Shown one piece after another: positions 1-11,682 of a stretch of 64,000 bases of DNA; position 1 is the first letter of the stretch, and every line of letters starts with the position of its first letter. The notes below the pieces were generated by a model. That model was not told where the DNA came from. It worked only from the letters and a program-made list of their open reading frames with translations, and ran no database searches. Origin of the DNA: Tundrisphaera sp051175315 (GTDB lineage Bacteria; Planctomycetota; Planctomycetia; Isosphaerales; Isosphaeraceae); the NCBI RefSeq assembly GCF_051175315.1, contig NZ_CP195100.1, forward strand, positions 5,456,001 to 5,520,000, written 5' to 3'. The position numbers and the translations under genes were made by a program.

Positions 1-422
1 TAGGCCAGGACTTCCGGCGTCCGCGTGACATACAGCACGCCCACGGCGTAGAGCACGCCCCACCACGACCCGACGTACAACCCGCCCGAGATCAGCAACC
101 CGACGGCATCCAAAACCAGGCTGATCCAGGCCCAGGTACGATGCAACCGGATGCCCGACGGGTCGCCCTGGAGCGTCCGCCACCCGGCCATGAACAGCAT
201 GACGCTGAGGATCGAGGCGGCGATCAGCCAGAGGATGCCCAGGACGCCGAGAAGGGAACCGACCGCCCCGGCGACCGGCCCGAGCAGCCAGCTCCCCGCG
301 CTCAGGCCGATCAGGACGAGGATGCCGACGACCACCCCGAGCACGGTGGTCAGGGACCACAACAGGCTGATGACGCCGATCAGGTTCAGGACGCCCGGCT
401 TGGGCGGGAGGCGGTCGAACAT
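1..422 (-). CDS. Small multi-pass membrane protein, C-terminus cut by window edge
   Basis: About 140 residues are visible, from an ATG at 422 to the window edge with no stop. Reading the minus strand gives a start MFDRLPPKPGVLNLIGVI followed by long hydrophobic stretches (about residues 11-45, 50-80 and 100-130), rich in G, L, V, I and W, so this is an integral membrane protein with about four segments. A GGAG lies about 13 bases upstream. It starts 16 bases after the stop of the SDR gene and is probably the next cistron of that operon. No catalytic motif is visible and I do not recognise the family. The length is unknown because the gene runs out of the window. Confidence 0.7.
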   Translation of the reverse strand, partial: MFDRLPPKPGVLNLIGVISLLWSLTTVLGVVVGILVLIGLSAGSWLLGPVAGAVGSLLGVLGILWLIAASILSVMLFMAGWRTLQGDPSGIRLHRTWAWISLVLDAVGLLISGGLYVGSWWGVLYAVGVLYVTRTPEVLA

Positions 423-438
423 CGGCGGGGGGCTCCGG

Positions 439-1329
439 TCAATCCGCCCGCCCCCGGTCTTCCCCGGACAGGGCGGCGGGCAGTCCATGCGTGAAGTCGG
501 GGAAACGCAGCACCACGCCCAGCCCCTCGCGCATCCGGCGGTTGGAGACCCGCTTGTTCGAGTCTTCTCGGGTCGAATCGGCCTCGCCTTCCGGGGCGAC
601 GAAACGCGGCGTGGGTGCTCCCAGTAGTTCGGCGGTCAGGCCATAAAATTCGCGGCGATGAGAAGGGCGGTCGTCGCTGGCCAGGTAGATCGACCCGGAC
701 TCCCCCCGATCCATGGCGGCGATCGCCGCCGCGGCGGCATCATCGATGTGGATCATGTTGAGGAACTTCTCGGGGTCGCCCACGATCGGGTCGCCCCGGA
801 GGATTGCATCGCGCCGCACGATCCGGCCCGGTCCATAGAGGCCGGAGAAGCGGACGATGACCCAGGGGAGGCCCGTGTCCTTGCCGTACTCCCGGACGAC
901 CTTCTCGGCCTCCAGGCAGGCCCGGCCCGATTCGGTCCGGGGCTCCGTTGCCGAGGTCTCGTCGACCCAACCGCCGTCGTCCTGGGCATAAACCCCGGTC
1001 GAGCTGGCATAGACCAGACGGCCGACGCGGTCCTGGAGCCGGCCGAGGGCTTTCCGCAGGCCATCGACGTAGACGGTGCGCAGCGGTGTCCCGGAGGAGC
1101 GATCGTAGCCCACGCAGTACAGGGCCTTGTCGACCGACGGGAGCCGGGCCAGGTTGTCGCCGTCCAGGACGTTGACGATGATCGGCTCGATCCCGAGCCG
1201 TTCCAACTCGGCGGCCCGCGCGGCGGATCGCGTCGTGCCGTAGACGATCTCGCCGCGCTCGATCAGGGGGAGTGCCGCCCGCCGGCCCAGGTAACCGCAT
1301 CCGACGATGAGGGTAGAATCTTGCCGCAC
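439..1329 (-). CDS. NAD(P)-dependent SDR-family epimerase/dehydratase-like protein
   Basis: A 296-residue protein starting at GTG 1329. The N-terminal LIVGCGYLGRRAA (residues 7-19) is a Rossmann G-x-x-G-x-x-G-like nucleotide-binding loop. YASSTGVY (near residue 107) and a later LYGPGR motif fit the atypical or extended SDR fold of nucleotide-sugar epimerases. The usual YxxxK catalytic pair is not clearly present (CLEAEK stands in that region), so the reaction cannot be assigned. It resembles the short YeeZ-like SDRs. It sits 14 bases after ruvX and 16 bases before the membrane gene, in a minus-strand operon with nucleotide-sugar enzymes. Confidence 0.82.
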   Translation of the reverse strand: MRQDSTLIVGCGYLGRRAALPLIERGEIVYGTTRSAARAAELERLGIEPIIVNVLDGDNLARLPSVDKALYCVGYDRSSGTPLRTVYVDGLRKALGRLQDRVGRLVYASSTGVYAQDDGGWVDETSATEPRTESGRACLEAEKVVREYGKDTGLPWVIVRFSGLYGPGRIVRRDAILRGDPIVGDPEKFLNMIHIDDAAAAAIAAMDRGESGSIYLASDDRPSHRREFYGLTAELLGAPTPRFVAPEGEADSTREDSNKRVSNRRMREGLGVVLRFPDFTHGLPAALSGEDRGRAD

Positions 1330-1343
1330 GCCGTTTCGCCCCG

Positions 1344-1838
1344 TTAGTTGCCGGCCGGCTCGTCGGACAGGGGAGAGGCGGGAGCCTCCTCGTCCGGGCA
1401 GCCGGCATCGAGATAGTTTTGGAGCAAGATCCGCGCCGCGAGCATGTCGCGCTTCGCCTTGCGGTCCTTGACCTTGAAGCCGGCCGAGCGGAGGACCTCG
1501 TCGGCGTCCACCGTGCTATACCGCTCGTCCTGGTAGACGACCGGGATCCGAGTCTGCTCGGTGAGCCAGAGGCCGAAGATGCGGGCCTGCTTGGCCAGGC
1601 TGCTCTCTCCCCCGCCGGTGTGGAGCGGCAGCCCGACCACGATCCGGTCGATGTCGTGTTCCTTGACGAGATCCTGGTAGTGGCGGGCGTCCCGGGCGAT
1701 GTCGCGACGCTCGTACACCTCCAACGGGGTGGCGATCGAGCGACGCGGGTCGCTGACCGCCGCGCCGATGCGCCGGGTGCCGTAATCGAGCCCGAGGATC
1801 CGGGTCGTGGACCATTCGTCCCGCTTCGCGCCACTCAC
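1344..1838 (-). CDS. ruvX: RuvX/YqgF-type Holliday-junction resolvase-like nuclease
   Basis: A 164-residue protein of the YqgF family, which has an RNase H-like fold and roles in pre-16S rRNA 5'-end maturation and possibly Holliday-junction processing. Visible signatures are LGLDYGTRRIGAAVSD near the N-terminus (first catalytic Asp), VVGLPLHTGG in the middle, YQDERYSTVDADEVL (second acidic cluster) and a late DMLAARILLQNYLD helix with the last acidic residue. The length is slightly above the usual 135-150 because of an extended Asp/Glu/Pro-rich tail. The GTG start at 1838 overlaps the manC stop by 4 bases (GTGA), so translation is probably coupled. Family assignment is firm. Confidence 0.93.
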   Translation of the reverse strand: MSGAKRDEWSTTRILGLDYGTRRIGAAVSDPRRSIATPLEVYERRDIARDARHYQDLVKEHDIDRIVVGLPLHTGGGESSLAKQARIFGLWLTEQTRIPVVYQDERYSTVDADEVLRSAGFKVKDRKAKRDMLAARILLQNYLDAGCPDEEAPASPLSDEPAGN

Positions 1839-2914
1839 AGGGTCGACCCGAATCCGGCGGCATCGAGCCCTTCGACCAGCTTCTTGAGCTTGTCGAGTTC
1901 CGACTTCCTGGCCACCAGGGTCGCCCCCGCCGACTGGACGATGACCAGGCCATCGACGCCCAGGGTCGCGATCAGGTCGCCGTCGTCGGCGACGATGATG
2001 CTGTCCGTGGTTTCGACCGGGTAGACGTGGCCTTGGAGGGTGTTGCCGTGGGCATCGGGCGGGATCAGGCCGGTCAGGGCCCGCCAGTCGCCGACGTCGT
2101 TCCAGTCGTAGACGACTTCCAGGACGCGGACGTTGGGGGCCTTCTCCATGACGGCCTTATCGATCGGCACCTTCTGCATGTGCGGGTATTCGCGGGCGAT
2201 CGCTTCCTCCTCGTCGGGCGTCCCCAGGCTGGGGGCGATCCGGTCGAGGCTCGCGGCCAGGCCGGGCTGAAAGGCCCGGATGGCGTCGAGGATGGCGCGG
2301 GCCCGCCAGACGAAGATGCCGGCGTTCCAGGCGAACCGGCCTTCGGCCACGAACCGTTCGGCGGTGGCGTAGTCGGGCTTCTCGCGGAACTGGACGACCT
2401 TGTGGAGCGCGATCCCGTCGGGCTCGCCGAGCTTCTCGCCGCGCTCGATGTAGCCGTATCCGGTCTCGGGGCGGGTCGGCATGACGCCGAAGGTGACGAA
2501 GGCGGTCGGGTCCTCATCGACGACCGCCAGCGCCGCCAAAACCGTGGCGCGGAACCGCTCGACCGGCTCGATGACATGATCGGCGGGCATCACGATCATC
2601 GTCCCTTCGGCGTCCTTGGCCGCGATGATCAGTGCGGCCAGCCCCACGCACGCCGCCGTATCGCGCGGGCAGGGCTCGGCCACGACGTTCGATGCGGGCA
2701 CCGTGGGCAGTTGGGCCCGGACCGCCTCGGCCTGATCGGCCCCGGTGATCACCCAGGTCGTCTCGGGCCGGACCAGGGGCGCGATCCGGTCGACGGTCTG
2801 CTGGATCATGGTCGCGTCGCCGTGGAGGCGGAGCAACTGCTTGGGCCGATTGCGGCGGCTCTTGGGCCAGAACCGGGTGCCGCTGCCACCGGCCATCACC
2901 ACGGCGTGGAGCAT
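1835..2914 (-). CDS. manC: Mannose-1-phosphate guanylyltransferase (GDP-mannose pyrophosphorylase)
   Basis: A 359-residue protein predicted to make GDP-mannose from mannose-1-phosphate and GTP in the cytoplasm. The nucleotide-binding loop MAGGSGTRFWPKSR is at residues 7-20, followed by RPKQLL. A mid-protein MPADH motif and FVAEGRFAWNAGIFVWRA are typical of ManC nucleotidyltransferases. The ATG at 2914 is chosen because the family starts just before the glycine loop and a GAGGAAGG ribosome site precedes it. The frame stays open further upstream, but that stretch looks non-coding. There is no C-terminal phosphomannose isomerase domain, so it is monofunctional. It follows the UDPGP gene by 85 bases and overlaps ruvX. 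Confidence 0.93.
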   Translation of the reverse strand: MLHAVVMAGGSGTRFWPKSRRNRPKQLLRLHGDATMIQQTVDRIAPLVRPETTWVITGADQAEAVRAQLPTVPASNVVAEPCPRDTAACVGLAALIIAAKDAEGTMIVMPADHVIEPVERFRATVLAALAVVDEDPTAFVTFGVMPTRPETGYGYIERGEKLGEPDGIALHKVVQFREKPDYATAERFVAEGRFAWNAGIFVWRARAILDAIRAFQPGLAASLDRIAPSLGTPDEEEAIAREYPHMQKVPIDKAVMEKAPNVRVLEVVYDWNDVGDWRALTGLIPPDAHGNTLQGHVYPVETTDSIIVADDGDLIATLGVDGLVIVQSAGATLVARKSELDKLKKLVEGLDAAGFGSTL

Positions 2915-2999
2915 GGGTCCTTCCTCACTCTGGATCGATCCGTTGGGGGATGATGGGATCTGCATGGAGGCCCGGCGCCGGCTCCGTTCGGTACGGCGC

Positions 3000-4445
3000 T
3001 CACCTCGCCTGGGACACGCCTTCGGGCCGGAGCAACAGGGGGCCATCGACGACCATCCCGGCGGGCAGCTTGCCCTTGAGTTCGGCCGCGTCCAGGGCGT
3101 AGAGGGGGCTGATCTCGATGCCGAACGGAACCGAGCCGTCGGGGCGGCGGGTGACCGTGGCCCCGGCCGCTTCGAGCCAGTCGGCAAAGCGGTCGCTCAT
3201 TCGCTGGCGGACGGTCGCGGGGGAGTCGGGCCCGGTGGCGTTCTTGAGGGGCTCGAACTCGACGGCGCGGTCGCACTCGACCAGGGCATAGCGCTCGGCC
3301 AGCGGCAGGGCGTCGAAGATGAACCGCTCGAACTTGACGGCATTGGGTTCGTTCGGCTTCACGATCGACCCGTCCGGGCCGACGTAGGCGACCTTCTTGA
3401 TCGCCCGGTGGAACGGGAGGCGGAGGTCTCCCTGCACCAGGCGCTCGATGAACGCGACCTCGAAGACGTGGATCGCGATGCTGCCGGCCCACAGGCGGAG
3501 GCTCTGGTCGGGCTCGCGCAACTCGGCCAGCTCGGTCGGCAGGTCGGAGTATTCGATCACTTGCGGCTTGCCGTCGGCCTTGACCACCACGCCGACCTTC
3601 TCGCCCGGCTCGGTCTTCTCGATGACCTTGAACGACATCTCGGCGTCGGCCTGGCGGTGGAGGCCGAGGAACGCCGGGTCGGCGATCTTGACCATCGGGT
3701 TGTCCACCTGGAAGTAGAACAGCGACCGCACCCCGCGATCGCGCATCTCTTGCAGGCAGCTCGGCTTGCCGTCCGCGCCCGGTGCCGCCAGGGCGTACAG
3801 GGTGCCGCCATGGCCGTCGGGGCTGAGGGCGATATGGCCCGGTTCGGCCAGGAGGATCTTGCCGGTCTCCCGGTCCACGGCCGGCATCTGCCCCTGGACG
3901 AAGAAGCGGACGTGCTCCAGGCCGAAGTTCCCGTGCTCGGCGAAGAACGCGGCGGTGACCGCGTGGTTCTCCGGGCTGGTCATCACGTAGAACGGGATCG
4001 TCTTGCCGTGGCGGCGGGACAGGGCCACCACCTTCTCGGCGTGGATCTGGAACAGGCTGGCCGAGGAGACCGGGGCGATGGGATAGGTGCCCTTGGGCCC
4101 TTCGAAGCCGAGCCGGGTGCCCGAGCCGCCGGCCACCACGATCACGGCGACCTCGCCGGCCGCCAGGGCCTCCTCGCCGATCGCGGCGACGTGACGGCGC
4201 GCCACCCGCTCGCCGTCGGTGCGGGGGAGGCGATCGACCGGGATCGGCTCGACGTTGGTGTAGGCCTGGGCCTCCTGGGATCCGACCAGCTCCTGGAACA
4301 GGGCGTCGAGCTGGGCGAGGTCGATCGCGGCGATCTCGTCCGCCAGCCGGGACCGGGCCGAATCATCGAGGGCGTCCCACCCTCGGAGCAGATGGTCCTG
4401 GCCGTAGGGGGCGAGGCGGGCGGCGAGCGAGGGGTCGGCGGGCAT
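3000..4445 (-). CDS. UDPGP-family pyrophosphorylase (UDP-N-acetylglucosamine/UDP-sugar type)
   Basis: A 481-residue protein of the eukaryote-like UDPGP family (UAP1/AGX), which couples a sugar-1-phosphate to UTP. The signature VAGGSGTRLGFEGPKGTYPI falls near residues 104-123. Further family features are FYVMTSPENH, a substrate-loop GHGGTLYAL, and YFQVDNPMVK, where the Asp binds metal. The length matches UAP proteins of about 480-500 residues. The usual substrate is GlcNAc-1-phosphate, but UDP-glucose or UDP-galactose cannot be excluded from sequence alone. ATG 4445 has AGGAG about 9 bases upstream. It lies between the MBL hydrolase (44-base gap) and manC. Confidence 0.88.
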   Translation of the reverse strand: MPADPSLAARLAPYGQDHLLRGWDALDDSARSRLADEIAAIDLAQLDALFQELVGSQEAQAYTNVEPIPVDRLPRTDGERVARRHVAAIGEEALAAGEVAVIVVAGGSGTRLGFEGPKGTYPIAPVSSASLFQIHAEKVVALSRRHGKTIPFYVMTSPENHAVTAAFFAEHGNFGLEHVRFFVQGQMPAVDRETGKILLAEPGHIALSPDGHGGTLYALAAPGADGKPSCLQEMRDRGVRSLFYFQVDNPMVKIADPAFLGLHRQADAEMSFKVIEKTEPGEKVGVVVKADGKPQVIEYSDLPTELAELREPDQSLRLWAGSIAIHVFEVAFIERLVQGDLRLPFHRAIKKVAYVGPDGSIVKPNEPNAVKFERFIFDALPLAERYALVECDRAVEFEPLKNATGPDSPATVRQRMSDRFADWLEAAGATVTRRPDGSVPFGIEISPLYALDAAELKGKLPAGMVVDGPLLLRPEGVSQAR

Positions 4446-4489
4446 CGCGGATCGGCTCCTGTCGCACCGCGGAGGGGTGCGGCGGACGG

Positions 4490-5272
4490 TCAGAAATCCA
4501 GGGTCAGACCATCGTAGGCCAAAGCCACACCGGGGGGCAAGGTCGCCTCGGTCGGCCCGTGATCGAAGCTATGGGAAAGATGGGTCAGGTAGGAACGACG
4601 GGGCCGCAGCCTCTCGATCGTGCCGAGGGCCTGCTCCAGATTGAAATGCGTCGGATGCCACTCGGGCCGCAGGGCGTCCACGATGAACGTGTCGAGCCCT
4701 TCCAGGAGCGGCCAGCTTTCCTCGGGGATCGAGTTGACGTCGGTGCAGTAGGCCAGGTCGCCGATCCGGAAGCCCGCCACCTTGAACCGGCCGTGGTCGA
4801 GGCGGATCGGCATGATCCGCTGGCCGAGGACGTCGAACGGGACGCCCGGGGTGATCCGCTCGAACCGCAATTGGGGCAGGCCGCCGGCCGGGACCGTCGC
4901 GGCGTGCGCGGTGAAGGCGTAGTCGAAGACCTGGCGGATCGTCGCCTCGGTGTGGTCCTCGCAGAAGATCGGCACGGGCCCGCCGATCGTCTTGGGGAAG
5001 ACCCGGGCGTCATCCAGGCCGAACAGGTGGTCGGCATGCTGGTGGGTGAAGGCGATCGCGTGGACCCGCGTCACCCGCTCGCGGACGAGTTGGAGCCGCA
5101 TCTCGGGCGTCGTGTCGATCAGGAGGTTGCCGCCCGGCAGGTTGACCAGGACGCTGCACCGGGTCCGGTGATTGCGCGGGTCGGTCGACCGGCAGACCGC
5201 GCATTCGCAGCCGATCATGGGCACCCCGGATGAGGTCCCGCTCCCGAGTATGGTCAGCCGCCGCCGCGGCAT
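4490..5272 (-). CDS. MBL-fold metallo-hydrolase, PhnP-like
   Basis: A 260-residue metallo-beta-lactamase-fold hydrolase. THQHADHLFGLDD carries the HxHxDH metal-binding signature. A Cys-rich loop after the GSGTSSGVP strand (CECAVCRSTDP, then CS) is typical of the PhnP-like phosphodiesterase subgroup and probably binds a structural zinc. LDHGRF and the late THLSHSFDH supply further histidines. I place the start at ATG 5272 because homologues begin at this strand; an in-frame GTG at 5314 would add 14 residues. The natural substrate is unknown, with a cyclic phosphodiester as the likely class. It is the first gene of the minus-strand run and is divergent from secA. Confidence 0.87.
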   Translation of the reverse strand: MPRRRLTILGSGTSSGVPMIGCECAVCRSTDPRNHRTRCSVLVNLPGGNLLIDTTPEMRLQLVRERVTRVHAIAFTHQHADHLFGLDDARVFPKTIGGPVPIFCEDHTEATIRQVFDYAFTAHAATVPAGGLPQLRFERITPGVPFDVLGQRIMPIRLDHGRFKVAGFRIGDLAYCTDVNSIPEESWPLLEGLDTFIVDALRPEWHPTHFNLEQALGTIERLRPRRSYLTHLSHSFDHGPTEATLPPGVALAYDGLTLDF

Positions 5273-5510
5273 CGTCGCGAAATCCGCCACCAATGACCCG
5301 GCCTCCCTCGGCACGATCCCGCTTTCTCGACATCCCCGCCCCTCGGCTGGATCGGGGCGTCATTGTACGACGGATCGCACCGGCGGGCGACCCGGATCGA
5401 AGGATGGAGATTGGCCAGGCGAACCGGGTGCCGCCGGCTGTCCCTATTAAGAGGAAGAGAAGGCGTCGGGATCCGGCCCACCGCCGGGCCTTCGGGCCGC
5501 CCGGGTCCGC

Positions 5511-5540
5511 TTGACCGTGCGCCGATGTTCGATGTAAGAT
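5511..5540 (+). promoter_or_regulatory. Predicted sigma70-type promoter of secA
   Basis: TTGACC (5511-5516) and TAAGAT (5535-5540) are separated by 18 bases, close to the -35/-10 consensus. Transcription would start near 5547, about 55 bases before the secA ATG. The 329-base divergent spacer 5273-5601 shows no other gene. Confidence 0.55.
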
Positions 5541-5601
5541 CATCGACAAAATCGACTTGGAGCGGATCGGGGTCTTTCACCGGAGTGAGGCGAAGCCGGC
5601 A

Positions 5602-9204
<3,603 letters not shown>

Positions 9205-9249
9205 TCTCGGTGATGCGAATTCGGTCCGCGGACCGATGAAAAACCAACG

Positions 9250-9278
9250 CCCTCCCGGTGCAAGCCGGGAGGGTTTTT
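9250..9278 (+). terminator. Rho-independent terminator after secA
   Basis: A perfect 9-bp stem, CCCTCCCGG (9250-9258) with CCGGGAGGG (9265-9273), has a 6-base loop and is followed by five T. It lies 45 bases after the secA stop. The remaining spacer to 9526 shows no gene. Confidence 0.9.
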
Positions 9279-9526
9279 CTTTGGTGCCGACCCTATCGTC
9301 GGGGATGGCATCGCTTAAGGCGTGGCAAGCCCGCGGCGCGGGAATGACGGGGGTTGGGATTGACCTCCCGAAATCGCCCCCATGGGCCGATCACCGTCGA
9401 AAATGGGCATGGCTCTTGCGTTGGGACAAGATTCATCGCGACATTGGCCGATAAGTCGGCGATCCGTCGCACCTCGATGACGAGGGTGGGTGCTGGTTCG
9501 GTCCCGGTCCGGGAAAGGATTCCCTG

Positions 9527-10819
9527 ATGCCCTGCGTGCTCAACCTGATCTACGCGACGCTGCTGGCCGCCTTCTCGCCGATCCTGCTCCTCCGCTCCTA
9601 CAAGACCGGGCGTTACCGGGACGGATGGGGCGAGAAGTTCTTCGGCCGGGCCCCGCGCCGGATCGGCGATCGCCCGTGCATCTGGTTCCACGCGGTCAGC
9701 GTCGGCGAGGTCCTGCTGCTCAAGCCGATCCTGGCGGAGATGGCGCGGAGGCGTCCGGGCTGGGATGTGGTGGTCTCGACCACGACCCGGACGGGGCTGG
9801 CGGTGGCCCGGAGCAGCTACCCCGAGATCCTCACCTTCTACGCCCCCCTGGACTTCAGCTGGTCGGCCCGTGCGGCCGTGGCCCGGATCCGCCCGACCGT
9901 GCTGGCTTTGGTCGAGCTGGAACTGTGGCCGAACCTGGTCTGGGCGGCGAAAAGGGCCGGGGCGCGGGTCGCGATCGTCAACGGCCGCCTGAGCCATCGG
10001 AGCCACCGGGGGTATCGCCGCCTCCGCGGGCCGCTCGGACCGACCCTGCGTCGGCTCGACTCGGTGGCGGCCCAGACCGACGAGTATGCCGACCGCTTCG
10101 TCGACCTCGGGGTCCCGGCCGGCCGTGTCCGCGTCACCGGCTCGGTGAAGTTCGACGGCCTGGAATGCGACCGATCCAATCCCCGGACCGTGAAGCTCCG
10201 CAAGGCGCTCGGCATCGCGCCGGCCGACCTCGTCTTCGTGGCGGGCAGCACGATGGAAGGGGAAGAGGCGGCGGCCCTGGCCGCCTATCGCGAGGCGAGG
10301 AAGGCGCACCCCAGGCTCCGGCTGGTCCTGGTGCCCAGGCATGCCGAGCGATTCGACCGGGTGGCCGAGTGGCTCGAATCCGAGGGCGAGGCCGTGATTC
10401 GCCGGAGTCGGCCCCAGGACACGCCACCCGCCTCGCATGGTCGCCCCGCCGTGATCCTGCTGGATACGCTCGGTGAGCTTTCGTTCGCCTGGGGGTTGGC
10501 CGACGTCGCGTTCGTGGGGGGGAGCCTCCACCCGGGCCGGAATGGCCAGAATATGATGGAGCCGGCGGCCTTCGGGGCCTCGGTCCTGTTCGGCAAGTAC
10601 ACCTCGAACTTCCGATCAGTGGTCGAGCAATTGCTGTGGCGTGACGGGGCCCGGGTCGTGGCCGACGCCGAGGCCCTGGGCCGGGCCCTGCAGGCCGACC
10701 TCGACGAGCCCGAGGCCGCCGCCGAGCGTGGGATGGCCGCCCGGAGCTTCGTCCTGGCCCAGGAAGGGGCCTCGGGGCGGACGTTCGCGGAACTCGATCG
10801 CCTGGTCGAAATGGCCTAA
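9527..10819 (+). CDS. waaA: 3-deoxy-D-manno-octulosonic acid (Kdo) transferase
   Basis: A 430-residue GT30-family enzyme that transfers Kdo from CMP-Kdo to lipid A precursor at the inner membrane. An N-terminal hydrophobic anchor covers residues 4-22. WFHAVSVGEVLLLKP holds the conserved glutamate of the acceptor side. VELELWPNLVW, TGSVKFD, AGSTMEGEE and the late GGQ-like segment (GRNGQNMMEPAAFG) match the two Rossmann halves of WaaA/KdtA. The length fits the family (about 420-430). AAAGGA precedes ATG 9527 by 8 bases. It stands alone between secA and the DUF3467 gene and implies an LPS-bearing outer membrane. Confidence 0.93.
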   Translation: MPCVLNLIYATLLAAFSPILLLRSYKTGRYRDGWGEKFFGRAPRRIGDRPCIWFHAVSVGEVLLLKPILAEMARRRPGWDVVVSTTTRTGLAVARSSYPEILTFYAPLDFSWSARAAVARIRPTVLALVELELWPNLVWAAKRAGARVAIVNGRLSHRSHRGYRRLRGPLGPTLRRLDSVAAQTDEYADRFVDLGVPAGRVRVTGSVKFDGLECDRSNPRTVKLRKALGIAPADLVFVAGSTMEGEEAAALAAYREARKAHPRLRLVLVPRHAERFDRVAEWLESEGEAVIRRSRPQDTPPASHGRPAVILLDTLGELSFAWGLADVAFVGGSLHPGRNGQNMMEPAAFGASVLFGKYTSNFRSVVEQLLWRDGARVVADAEALGRALQADLDEPEAAAERGMAARSFVLAQEGASGRTFAELDRLVEMA

Positions 10820-10981
10820 CCCGCGAAGACACCTTGATCGGAACCTCCGCATCCTCAATACTCCCGAGGAGAGTCGGGCGTCCCGATCGTCGGGGCGGCC
10901 GGCCGATCCGGCCCGCGCGATCCCTCCGGATCACGCCTCGGGTCGAAGAGGAAGTCGTTACGGCGACCCAGGGAGAATCAG

Positions 10982-11341
10982 ATGAGCGAGCAGATTCCGG
11001 CCGAAGGAACCCAGGCCGCCCAGCAGGCGAACGAAGTGGTCGTCGACGATTCGGGGACGTTGCCGTCCTATTCCAACTTCTGCCGGGTCACCGCCACCCC
11101 CGAAGAGGTCATCCTCGACTTCGGCTTGAACCCCCAGCCGTTCGCGACGGGCCGCCAGGATGTGAAGGCCAACCAGCGGATCGTCATGAACTTCTACACC
11201 GCCAAGCGCCTCCTGACCGCGCTGGGCATGACCATCCAGCGTCACGAAGGGACGTTCGGCTCGATCGAGCTCGACGTCCGTCGCCGCGCCGGAGGCCAGC
11301 AGGCGGCCCGCCCGGCCGGCCCCCAGGGCGTGACCGAGTAA
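10982..11341 (+). CDS. DUF3467-domain protein
   Basis: A 119-residue protein with a single DUF3467-like domain: YSNFCRVTATPEEVILDFG near residues 29-47, then an ANQRIVMNFYTAKRLL helix. Members are widespread small proteins of unknown function, often noted in planctomycetes and other bacteria. The N-terminal 25 residues are Gln/Ala-rich and the C-terminal tail is Arg/Gly/Ala-rich, so both ends are probably disordered. ATG 10982 has GGGAGA 6 bases upstream. The gene is monocistronic, with a 162-base leader and a strong terminator. Function is not known. Confidence 0.88.
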   Translation: MSEQIPAEGTQAAQQANEVVVDDSGTLPSYSNFCRVTATPEEVILDFGLNPQPFATGRQDVKANQRIVMNFYTAKRLLTALGMTIQRHEGTFGSIELDVRRRAGGQQAARPAGPQGVTE

Positions 11342-11364
11342 ACACGTCCCGACGCCACACATCG

Positions 11365-11397
11365 AGATCCGGGGCCGACCTTGGCCCCGGATCTTTT
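11365..11397 (+). terminator. Rho-independent terminator after the DUF3467 gene
   Basis: A 12-bp perfect stem, AGATCCGGGGCC (11365-11376) with GGCCCCGGATCT (11383-11394), has a 6-base loop and ends in a short T-run. The rest of the 11342-11682 gap holds no further gene or clear promoter. Confidence 0.85.
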
Positions 11398-11682
11398 CAT
11401 TTGGGGCCCGCGGCCCGTTCGTCCGGGATCGCCCCGGACCGGCGGCACGCAAGAGCAAGTCGGCCCTCCCAGCCCGCATTTCCGCCCTTTTTGTCATCTC
11501 CGGCCGCGATTGTTCCGATCCAAACACCATGACGAGAGTCTTGGGCGCCCCGGTTGTACCGGTCGCGCCGGGGCGTCGGATTTTTCGGTTCAACGGCGGA
11601 GCCCGTCGGGCCGATATCTATGGACGCCGGGCACCTCGGCCTCGGTTCAGGATGGACGAGTCTAGGCTTAGGAGATGATGGA